Program-made: the position numbers and the translations under genes
Assembly (NCBI GenBank): GCA_022843465.1
Contig: JALHNO010000024.1
Location: 1 to 64,000, forward strand
Length of the DNA: 64,000 nucleotides
Source of the DNA: Pseudomonadota bacterium
Lineage (GTDB): Bacteria; Pseudomonadota; Gammaproteobacteria; Xanthomonadales; Ahniellaceae
Direction of reading: 5' to 3'
Notes under the pieces: model-generated
What the model was told of the DNA's origin: nothing
Database searches by the model: none
The model's input: the letters and a program-made list of their open reading frames with translations, nothing else
In this document: positions 51,884-64,000 of the stretch, piece after piece
Layout of the letters: every line of letters starts with the position of its first letter
How positions within the stretch are numbered: position 1 is the first letter of the stretch

Positions 51884-53658
51884 TGGCCCACCTCCGTTCC
51901 ACGCCAGGGGGTCGCCAGATAAGGGAATGTCGAGCCGAATGAAATGTCGTTCGCTTCGACACCAGCGGAATAGTCCCAAACGTTGCGCAGCAGTTGGGTG
52001 AAGGTATTGGGACTGCCCGCCACGTAATCATCGTGCCAATAGCCGATCGACGTCAGCAAGACACCGCTTACCGCCTGCAGCTGGATTCGGGTGACATCGT
52101 CTTCGAGACGGCGGCCGTTGGGGAACCCGTCCATATTGGGTATGAACTGCATGGCCGCGGAGCCGTTGAAGCGGCTGTCGGTCAGGCCGAGCACCATGGC
52201 GCGCACCAGGCCCAGTGAGGAAAAATCCGGATCGTTCCGCGCTGTGGCCGGCACGGCCATGTTCAAGCGCAGCATGTCGCCGCCGTTGGGCAGAAAGTTG
52301 TCGACGAAGGGCTTGCCGACGCTGAGCGGATTGCCGGCGGTCTTGCCGGTCGCCAATTGATAGGGTCTGAGGTTGGGCAGGCCGGTATGGAACAGTGGCC
52401 ATAGATCGACCGAGCGCGGCTTGCCGGCACCGGGCAACAGAAGATTGCCGAACAGCGCATCATCGAGCGCGGTACCGGCCACGGCGGGCGCTCCCTTCAA
52501 GGCGAACAGACCATTGCCGCTATTGCCAAAATCAAAGCCGCTGCCCGGCGTCCCACTGTTCAAGGAGTTGCGCGGGACGCGAAGTCTGGCGAAGGCAGGC
52601 ACCGAGTTCGCGAGCTGGCCCACGTCCATGTAGAGCGCCAACTCGGGTGTGTAAAAGAACGCATCCAGGGAGGCGTCGGCAAGTTCGCTGTAGGGATTGA
52701 GCGCATTCCAGCGATCCTTGCTGCCGATCGGAATGATGACGGTGTTGGTCAGCGGCATGCCGAGGCGGGAAACCTGGATCCACGCGCCCGTGTCCACCGG
52801 AGGCGCGCCGCTGGTCTGCAGCGTTCGGATCGCGCGTCGGCTTGCCGAGGCCCATACCCCGATCACGAAATCCGGATCGAGAATATTGGCGGCAGCACTG
52901 GCCGGCTGTCCGTCTTTCTGCAGCGTCGTAATGGGTACCTGTATCGCAATGGTGTGGGTATTGAAGCGCGCCATGCCATCGCGCGCGCCGCCGCTGCCTT
53001 GGCGCGGCGCGTCGCCGAGATCGAACAGACCGCCGGAGTCCATGAAGAAAGGATCATCGACAGGGCCGCAAAAGACTTTTTCGCCGCTCACGGCCGTGAT
53101 GATTGCGCTGTTGATCAACGCCTGGTAGCTGCTGCCCAATCCGACCACCGGGTTCTCGATCGACCGCGGCCCGATATTGGCGGGCGGCACCGGACCATTA
53201 TTGACGATGGTGGTGAACGAAGATCCGCCATTGAGGCTTCGCTCCAGGGTATAAGTGGTCTTGAGGTTCTGCTGCCCGAGACGGATATTGAAGAAGGTAG
53301 TCGGATCTTCATTGACCTGAGAAAAGCTGAATCGATACACGATGTCGTCGCCTGCACTGGCGAGCGTGTTGTCGATGTGGATTTCGTAGCGGATGTTGTT
53401 CCCGAACGTATAGAAGTTCGGCCCGCTGTTCGGTAGTTCGGCGGGAATATAGTTCGCGATCAAGGTCACCGTATTCGCATCGTCGGGACTGCGAAAGGCA
53501 TAGAGATCAGTATTGTCGGCCTGTGGATCGTCCGCGATCAACGGCGCTTCGCGGTGACTGGATGCTTGGACAGACGCTGGCGTGGCGAAGGTCAGGCATG
53601 CCGCCGCGATCAGCAGCAGTGCCGGTACCGCGAGACTTCGCGTCGTTGACTCATTCAT
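51880..53658 (-). CDS. Exported DUF4331 protein
   Basis: A 592-aa homologue of the next gene, with the same opening SSHREAPLIADDPQADNTDL and the same order of conserved blocks (YEIHID, QVPITTLQKDGQP, LGMPLTNTVIIPIGSKDRWN, PNMDGFPNGRRLEDDV). It has a signal peptide and starts at 53658. It ends in TEVGQ and lacks the NGFE motif of its neighbour. Function unknown. Confidence 0.88.
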   Translation of the reverse strand: MNESTTRSLAVPALLLIAAACLTFATPASVQASSHREAPLIADDPQADNTDLYAFRSPDDANTVTLIANYIPAELPNSGPNFYTFGNNIRYEIHIDNTLASAGDDIVYRFSFSQVNEDPTTFFNIRLGQQNLKTTYTLERSLNGGSSFTTIVNNGPVPPANIGPRSIENPVVGLGSSYQALINSAIITAVSGEKVFCGPVDDPFFMDSGGLFDLGDAPRQGSGGARDGMARFNTHTIAIQVPITTLQKDGQPASAAANILDPDFVIGVWASASRRAIRTLQTSGAPPVDTGAWIQVSRLGMPLTNTVIIPIGSKDRWNALNPYSELADASLDAFFYTPELALYMDVGQLANSVPAFARLRVPRNSLNSGTPGSGFDFGNSGNGLFALKGAPAVAGTALDDALFGNLLLPGAGKPRSVDLWPLFHTGLPNLRPYQLATGKTAGNPLSVGKPFVDNFLPNGGDMLRLNMAVPATARNDPDFSSLGLVRAMVLGLTDSRFNGSAAMQFIPNMDGFPNGRRLEDDVTRIQLQAVSGVLLTSIGYWHDDYVAGSPNTFTQLLRNVWDYSAGVEANDISFGSTFPYLATPWRGTEVGQ

Positions 53659-53965
53659 GGTCGACCCCTTCCCACTCTGGATGCCGAACCTGGATGGGCA
53701 CTGATCCCCAGCCAGATCACCCGCGACTGACCGCATGTGTTGGGCGCTGGAAATGGATGGCAGTGTCGATTTCGAACTGACCGATCGGCCGCGCGGCGCT
53801 GTCGCAGACGGCCACCCATCAACGCACTTCTTCCCCCGGATGCCCCAGACATCCGGCAGCCTGTACTGGCACACTCGAAGCTCACATCTGTTCGCCATCT
53901 ACTCAACGCATTCGCCAGAGTCGGCGACGGCGGCAACGCGACAGGCAGCGAGGTCTCGTCCATGA

Positions 53966-54133
53966 ATGCTCGCAGCACGCTGGAGCCGTACCATTCGCAA
54001 AGACTTCATCGCCCCGGTGAAGTGGATTGCACGACCAAGAGCGTACCTGACAGGTACCGAGTCTCCCAGATTTGAAAGGCAGTACGTAGTCATCCAAGCG
54101 GTTTCACCTATCGGAGGCTGGAAATCTTTGTAA
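53966..54133 (+). CDS. Possible small ORF, 55 aa, unknown
   Basis: An ATG-to-TAA ORF of 55 codons. It reads MLAARWSRTIRKDFIAPVKW, ending TGTESPRFERQYVVIQ and WKSL. No clear ribosome-binding site. It is the only thing in 53659-54636 with a protein-like composition, but it may be chance. Confidence 0.25.
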   Translation: MLAARWSRTIRKDFIAPVKWIARPRAYLTGTESPRFERQYVVIQAVSPIGGWKSL

Positions 54134-54533
54134 CTTGCGCCGCGGCGAGGAAGGGGTCTGGTATCGACCAAGGGGAGGCAGGCAGACCTCCGCTCAGATT
54201 GATGAGCCCCCGCAGAACAGCATTGAACTTTCTTGTGCAACTCGTCGGAACCCAGCAAGATCAGGGCCGCATTTTTCGATGCTTGGCTGCGCGTGCTCCA
54301 GCTGACAGTCGGGTTGAATGGCCGGTGAGCATGCGCCGCTAGAACCAGGTCGTAGGGATGAAGTCTCCGCACTACTCAAGCACTTGAGTCCGGAAATGCT
54401 TGTCGGAGCGCCACACCGACCCTTTTTCCGAACCTCGGTGTTCAAGAGCTCTGACGAGCGCGAGCGTTGTTCGCAGGAGGAAGCCGATCGAGTTCCGCCG
54501 GTAGACGGTCATGGCTGGTAGGCTGGCCAAACG

Positions 54534-54628
54534 GGAATGGTGTCAAGGACAATGTGCTGTTGGGCGCTTCGGAACTAAGCCGCGGCCCAGCCGCCCTTGA
54601 TCGGGGAATATTGTCCCTGGCACCATTT
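54534..54628. repeat. REP-like copies, degenerate and intact
   Basis: GAATGGTGTCAAGGACAAT (degenerate, plus) and ATTGTCCCTGGCACCATTT (54610-54628), the latter ending 8 nt before the stop at 54637. Confidence 0.7.
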
Positions 54629-54636
54629 TCACGTGT

Positions 54637-55245
54637 CTATTGAAGTCGTCGGGCGCCCAGCACGCCGATCGCGAGCAGACTCAAGCCGAGCAGCAGGCCT
54701 GCGATATTGGACATGACCGGAATGGATTCGGGTACACCGCTCGCCACCCGCGGTCCCAGGAGTTGACGCACCTGAAAATATGCTACCGGTCCAGGCGCTG
54801 TACCACAGGGGTGGCTGCCATCCGGCCCGCCGCTGACCCAGACATAGGCCGCAGCTTCGTAGTTGCCCGAGATCGTGCCACCGATGAAGGCGGATGAGCG
54901 TGCAATGCCCAGCTCATCGGTGTGGGAGATGAGCTGGCCCTCTGCGAATTGACCATAGGTCTCGGGCGGCGGGAGTGGCGGCGCGCCGGGCTGCGGCGGT
55001 CCTATCGTAAGCAGTTGATTGACGAAGAACCAGACCTCCACTCCGGGCAGTGGATTGCCCTGGAGATCCGTCAGTCGGACTGCAAATCCTTCAGGATGTG
55101 CTTGCGCAGGCGTCCGCAGCGTAATGGCGTCGGCGCCGACCGTAGTCATCAGGCACAGTTGGCCGGGAGGCGGCACCTGCGCCGCGGCCGGCATTGCGCC
55201 CAGGCCGAACAATGCAATGGCGCAGATCAGGCATCGGAGCTTCAT
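54637..55245 (-). CDS. Exported protein with IPTL-like C-terminal anchor
   Basis: A 202-aa protein with a signal peptide (MKLRCLICAIALFGLGAMP, cleavage near AAAQ). An Ig-like middle (EGFAVRLTDLQGNPLPGVEV, ISHTDELGIARSSAFIGGTI) is followed by a C-terminal SIPVMSNIAGLLLGLSLLAI-GVLGARRLQ. This order, a Pro, a TM helix and an Arg cluster, resembles the IPTL-CTERM/PEP-CTERM class of sorting signals. Probably anchored to the membrane or cleaved by a sorting protease encoded elsewhere. Confidence 0.65.
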   Translation of the reverse strand: MKLRCLICAIALFGLGAMPAAAQVPPPGQLCLMTTVGADAITLRTPAQAHPEGFAVRLTDLQGNPLPGVEVWFFVNQLLTIGPPQPGAPPLPPPETYGQFAEGQLISHTDELGIARSSAFIGGTISGNYEAAAYVWVSGGPDGSHPCGTAPGPVAYFQVRQLLGPRVASGVPESIPVMSNIAGLLLGLSLLAIGVLGARRLQ

Positions 55246-55312
55246 GATCGACCCTCAGTCCAGTCCAGTCCAGTACGAAACGCGAGCGCGGCGCATGAGG
55301 TCGAGCGCCGCC

Positions 55313-55496
55313 CTAGCCCGGAAATTTCATACCCCTTCTACTGCGACCGCCGATACGCTCGCTGTAGAGCGGTGTGCTCATGAATTTGAACTCAACGTAG
55401 CGTCGGCTACGCCTTCGTCCAAATTCCTTCCGCGCACCGCTCCACAGCGGCGTCTCGACGGTCTCGCTACGAAGTAGTATGAAATTTCCGGGCTAG
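55313..55496. repeat. 184-bp palindromic, MITE-like element (family R6)
   Basis: The ends are perfect 20-bp inverted repeats, CTAGCCCGGAAATTTCATAC (55313-55332) and GTATGAAATTTCCGGGCTAG (55477-55496). The inside continues as an imperfect palindrome (GCTGTAGAGCGGTG against CACCGCTCCACAGC). No gene lies between 55246 and 55628. Confidence 0.85.
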
Positions 55497-55628
55497 ACGT
55501 CTTGCCCATAGGGCAAGCAAAGCATGATCGCAGCCTGGACTATATTCAAATACCTATCACCGCCGTTTCCGGCGCCCGTGACATATTCCATTTTCGGACA
55601 GCAACAAAACACGCCCGTCGCCGCTGCC

Positions 55629-56909
55629 TCAGCGCTCCACGATCGCCGCCACACCCATGCCACCGGCCGTGCAGATCGATATCAATCCGCGGCCTTTGCC
55701 CTTCTCGGCCAGCAATTTGGCCAAAGTCGCAACGATGCGGGCGCCGGTGGCGGCGAAGGGATGGCCGAAGGCGAGGCTGGAACCGACGACGTTCATCCTG
55801 GCGGGGTCGATGGCGCCCATGGCCTTGTCGAGGCCCAGACGTTCAGTGCAGTACTTTTCCGATTCCCACGCCCGCAGTGTGCACAGCACCTGGGCGGCAA
55901 AAGCTTCGTGGATTTCGTAGAAGTCGAAATCCTGCAATGTGAGCTTGTTGGCTTTGAGCAGTTCAGCGACGGCGACGGTGGGGGCCATCAGCAGACCTTC
56001 GCCGCCGACGAAATCGACTGCAGCGACGCGCGAATCGGTGAGGTAGGCAAGCGGCTGATGGCCATGATCGCTGGCCCATTGTTCGGACGACAGCAGCACC
56101 GATGAGGCGCCATCGGTCAGCGGCGTTGAATTGCCGGCAGTCAGGGTGCCCTTGCCCGAGCTGCGATCGAACGCAGGCTTGAGGCTGGCGAGTTTTTCAA
56201 TCGTGGTATCGGCGCGCAGGATATTGTCGCGCTCGAGGCCGCGGAACGGTGTGATCAGATCCTTGAAGAAGCCGCGCTCATAGGCAGCCGCAGCTTTCTG
56301 GTGCGATTCGAAGGCGAGCCGGTCCTGGTCTTCGCGGGCAATGCCCCATTCCTTGGCCATCGCCTCGCAATGTTCGCCCATCGACTTGCCGGTGCGCGGC
56401 TCGCCGACACCGGGGAAGCCCGGCTTCAATTCACCTGGGCCAAAGCCCTTCAAGGCCGCGCCGAGGCGGGCGCCGAAAGTCTTGGCACGATTGATATTGA
56501 GCAGGCGCCGGCGCAGTTTTTCACCGACCACGATCGGCACATCACTGGTGGTATCCGAGCCACCGGCGATGCCGACATCAATCTGGCCCATGGCGATCTT
56601 GTTGCCGATCAGGATCGACGTATCGAGACTGGTGCCGCAGGCGCGCTGCAGAGTGATGCCCGGCGTCAATGGCGAAAGCCCGCTGGAGAGCGCCACTTCG
56701 CGGCCGATGTTCCAGTCCGAGGAATGCTTGAGCACGGCGCCGAGTGCCACCTCGCCGACCTGCTTGCCGCTCAGGCCGAAGCGTTCAACCAGGCCGCCGA
56801 CGGCCTTGATCGACATGCCGCTGTTGCTGACATCGAAATACGCGGTGTTGTTGCGGCAGAACGGAATGCGGGATCCACCCAGGATGGCGACGCGCTTGAG
56901 TTGGCTCAT
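55629..56909 (-). CDS. FadI-like thiolase (acetyl-CoA C-acyltransferase)
   Basis: A 426-aa protein. Thiolase hallmarks are ACGTSLD with the nucleophilic Cys, GSDTTSD, NSTPLTDGASSVLL, YEIHEAFA with the catalytic His, and CTAGGMG with the second catalytic Cys. It fits the longer FadI subgroup (HSSDWNIGREVAL, KPGFPGVGEPRTGKSMGEHC) that cleaves 3-ketoacyl-CoA in beta-oxidation. The start at 56909 is the natural N-terminus. No FadJ-like gene is adjacent in the window. Confidence 0.9.
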   Translation of the reverse strand: MSQLKRVAILGGSRIPFCRNNTAYFDVSNSGMSIKAVGGLVERFGLSGKQVGEVALGAVLKHSSDWNIGREVALSSGLSPLTPGITLQRACGTSLDTSILIGNKIAMGQIDVGIAGGSDTTSDVPIVVGEKLRRRLLNINRAKTFGARLGAALKGFGPGELKPGFPGVGEPRTGKSMGEHCEAMAKEWGIAREDQDRLAFESHQKAAAAYERGFFKDLITPFRGLERDNILRADTTIEKLASLKPAFDRSSGKGTLTAGNSTPLTDGASSVLLSSEQWASDHGHQPLAYLTDSRVAAVDFVGGEGLLMAPTVAVAELLKANKLTLQDFDFYEIHEAFAAQVLCTLRAWESEKYCTERLGLDKAMGAIDPARMNVVGSSLAFGHPFAATGARIVATLAKLLAEKGKGRGLISICTAGGMGVAAIVER

Positions 56910-57823
56910 ATCGACCTCGTGACAGTGTTTGCCGATGCTACACGGGCCCGGCTGGAGTCTCCATTTGAACGTGATGGTGTAGGCCATGGCCGAGGCATGT
57001 GGTCCCCGCTCCCGCTTGCGGGAGGGGGGACCAAGCCGGGGTCGAGGCAGCAGGCTCTGGGTTCCCTTCTCCCGCTTGGCGGGAGACAGCCGAAGGCGGA
57101 TGAGGGCGGTGGGGTGGCGTGTACGTCGAGCTGCGTTGGCCATACATCGATTCCCTCACCCAATCCCTATCCCGCAAGCAAGCAAGCGGGAGAAGGGAAC
57201 CCAGAGGTGTCCGGTGTTCGCAGAGAACGGAAATTCTGACAGTGCCGAGTGTTTCCCTCATCCGGCCTTCAGCCACCTTCTCCCGCGCGCGGGAGAAGGG
57301 GACAATCAGATTTCCCTCAGTATCCCTCTCCCGCTTGCGGGAGGGGGGACCAAGCCGGGGTCGAGGCAGCAGGCTCTGGGTTCCCTTCTCCCGCTTGGCG
57401 GGAGAAGGTGCCGAAGGCGGATGAGGGCGGTGGGGTGGCGTGTACGTCGAGCTGCGTTGGCCATACATCGATTCCCTCACCCAATCCCTATCCCGCAAGC
57501 AAGCAAGCAAGCAAGCGGGAGAAGGGAACCCAGAGGTGTCCGGTGTTTGCGGAGAACGGAAATTCTGACAGTGCCGAGTGTTTCCCTCATCCGGCCTTCA
57601 GCCACCTTCTCCCGCTCGCGGGAGAAGGGGACCATCCGCTGCATTCGCACTGTTCGGCCAGCGCAGTTCGACGTACACGCTGCATCCCCAGCTTCATCCG
57701 GCCCTTCGGGCCAGTCTCCCGCAAGCGGGAGAAGGGGACGCGGGAGAACGTGACAATCCGCTGCATTCGCGTCGATGGTGGAAGTACCATGACCGGACTG
57801 GCCACAACTGCGATGACATTGCG
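56910..57823. repeat. Gene-free region with a ~320-bp tandem duplication of R2 repeats
   Basis: About 910 nt. Two nearly identical blocks of about 320 bp (about 57003-57322 and 57323-57640) follow each other; shared points include CCAAGCCGGGGTCGAGGC (57031, 57350) and GTACGTCGAGCTGCGTTGG (57121, 57442). The tetranucleotide GCAA is repeated 3 times in the first block and 5 times in the second. The blocks contain several R2 hairpins; a further R2-type run follows to about 57740. No convincing gene. Confidence 0.75.
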
Positions 57824-58585
57824 ATGCAAGATCTGTCCCTGTGTACCGGCCTGCTCGCAATCGAACTGGTGCCCGAGGGGCGGCCGTCGGGTTTGAGTCT
57901 GCCGGTGGAATCGGCGGGCATGCTCGGCGATGCGATCACGGCGGATCTGGGTCGCTTGCTGCCCGGTGTCGAGGCGATGGGGCTGGCGGTGGCGGCGGCG
58001 CTTTATGATCCGGCCCAGGTGATGCGGCCAGGTTGGCCGCTGTTTGCCGAGTTGGCGCGGCTGTATTCGCGTACCCAGCAGGGCGCCTGGACGGCATCGG
58101 TGAGCTGCTTTGGCGCGTCCGCCGGGCGCATGGCCGATCCCGCGCTGGAGCCCGACGCCAGCCTGATCGGCAGCAGTCTGCTGCTGATTCCCTGGGTGCT
58201 GGTCGGTGCCGATCACGATGCGGCGCGGATCAATGCCGAGATGGAAGAGCGCTTTGCCGAGACGGGTCTGGCCGAAGCGCGCACTTCCCTGCTGCTCAAC
58301 GAGGCGTTCTCGATCCGTGTCGAGCATGCGCGTTATCTCACGCGGCTGGATCTCTGCGCGATGACCGGCATGCAGTACGAGAACGCCGGTCTGGTCGAAC
58401 TCTGGTCGCTGCTGGAATGCGCCCTGCTGTCGCCGCAGCAGAACGAATCGGTGACGACCACCAGCGGCGGCCGCTACCGCTGGGAGAACGGAACCGTGCA
58501 AGTGGAAAAGCCTGGCGATCCGACCGAACAACGCCAGTTTGCCGCCGTGCTCGCCGCGCACGGCATCGCGCTCAACGCCCCATGA
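57824..58585 (+). CDS. Unknown cytoplasmic protein
   Basis: A 253-aa protein from the ATG at 57824. It is soluble, alpha/beta in appearance (LSLCTGLLAIELVPEGRPSG, ASLIGSSLLLIPWVLVGADH, EARTSLLLNEAFSIRVEHAR). No domain recognised. It precedes gltB by 165 nt on the same strand. Upstream DNA is repeat-rich, so other starts are unlikely. Confidence 0.55.
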   Translation: MQDLSLCTGLLAIELVPEGRPSGLSLPVESAGMLGDAITADLGRLLPGVEAMGLAVAAALYDPAQVMRPGWPLFAELARLYSRTQQGAWTASVSCFGASAGRMADPALEPDASLIGSSLLLIPWVLVGADHDAARINAEMEERFAETGLAEARTSLLLNEAFSIRVEHARYLTRLDLCAMTGMQYENAGLVELWSLLECALLSPQQNESVTTTSGGRYRWENGTVQVEKPGDPTEQRQFAAVLAAHGIALNAP

Positions 58586-58649
58586 GCACAGTGACGCGCC
58601 CAAGCCGCGTCTGCAGCCGGGACAAGATGGCGCTATCGTGATCGCCACA

Positions 58650-58665
58650 TAGAGCGAACGCTCTA
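58650..58665. promoter_or_regulatory. Inverted repeat upstream of gltB, possible operator
   Basis: TAGAGCG-AA-CGCTCTA has perfect 7-bp arms. ATACC-AAG-GGTAT (58679-58691) is another short inverted repeat nearby. They lie 60-100 nt before the gltB start and could be binding sites for a regulator of nitrogen assimilation. No consensus was matched. Confidence 0.35.
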
Positions 58666-58750
58666 GCCTGCACCGCTAATACCAAGGGTATCCCCTTTCG
58701 CCGTCATTGACGTCTGCACGTCGCTGCGCGGCTCCGTCGCGGTGACCATC

Positions 58751-64000
<5,250 letters not shown>

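Larger units (their letters stand above)
53659..54636. other. Gene-poor stretch of about 980 nt
   Basis: No convincing gene except the weak small ORF. Degenerate and intact REP-like copies at 54534-54553 and 54610-54628 are at its right end. Confidence 0.4.

Noticed and set aside
53899-54372. 157-codon minus-strand ORF
   Set aside because: No start signal, no domain, mixed composition; the overlapping plus-strand 55-aa ORF is slightly better but also weak.
57249-57896. ORFs in the 57.0-57.8 kb repeat region
   Set aside because: Translations of R2 hairpins and of the tandem duplication; no domain or start signal.

Overview
The window is 64 kb of high-GC chromosomal DNA with dense genes on both strands. 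No rRNA, tRNA, CRISPR array, prophage or complete insertion sequence was seen. UbiJ/UbiB, ArfB, SrkA, a YaiL-type protein, GltBD, two GGDEF proteins, many exported proteins of unknown function, a RAYT transposase with dispersed short repeats and the general style of the intergenic repeats all point to a gammaproteobacterium of the Lysobacterales (Xanthomonadales). That placement is inferred from gene content, not computed.

Layout. 1-0.31 kb: a 121-bp tandem repeat. 0.3-4.9 kb: a small lipoprotein, then the ubiJ-ubiB-SPINDLY glycosyltransferase operon, all on the minus strand. 5.3-6.35 kb: arfB and an acyltransferase, overlapping. 6.44-10.27 kb: the most notable locus, a split borosin RiPP system. 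It holds an SonM-like peptide-backbone N-methyltransferase, a GNAT acetyltransferase 3 nt downstream, a 105-aa SonA-like precursor (8146-8463), and a TPR/GGDEF protein whose reading frame enters the precursor's acidic tail in another phase. 10.4-14.4 kb: a LolA-like exported protein overlapping a BNR-repeat protein. 14.4-17.5 kb: repeat-rich DNA (six exact 88-bp tandem units; a ~125-bp inverted repeat pair around an acidic secreted protein) plus a cold-shock/DUF1294 membrane protein. 17.6-21.3 kb: a TPR-like exported protein and an SPFH / zinc-ribbon / small membrane protein operon. 21.6-30.1 kb: a 7TM-DISM diguanylate cyclase, exported proteins, srkA with a thioesterase, a ferredoxin-reductase, a YdeI-like protein, a VOC protein and a two-pore-type ion channel.

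28.8-54.6 kb is the accessory half. A REP-associated tyrosine transposase (30372-31070) sits among about 22 copies of a 20-bp element (AAATGGTGCCAGGGACAATT, either orientation). Genes here are mainly secreted proteins: a lipoprotein whose signal-peptide region contains one of the repeats, a PD40 beta-propeller, a phospholipase A2-like protein, a frameshifted M23 peptidase, and two overlapping DUF4331 proteins. There is also a CadC-type regulator with TPRs and an ECF sigma factor with a Ser/Thr kinase interrupted by a 61-bp duplication. Four exported proteins end in the same C-terminal motif, [ILV]-F-x-[NH]-G-F-E. 54.6-58.6 kb: an IPTL-like anchored protein, a 184-bp palindromic element, a FadI-like thiolase, a ~320-bp tandem duplication of intergenic repeats and an unrecognised protein. 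58.75-64 kb: gltB and the start of gltD, cut by the window edge.

How the genes work together. UbiJ and UbiB act in ubiquinone synthesis. GltB and GltD form NADPH glutamate synthase. The borosin methyltransferase is expected to act in trans on the precursor. The ECF sigma factor and the kinase look like a signalling pair. The SPFH, zinc-ribbon and small membrane proteins look like one membrane module.
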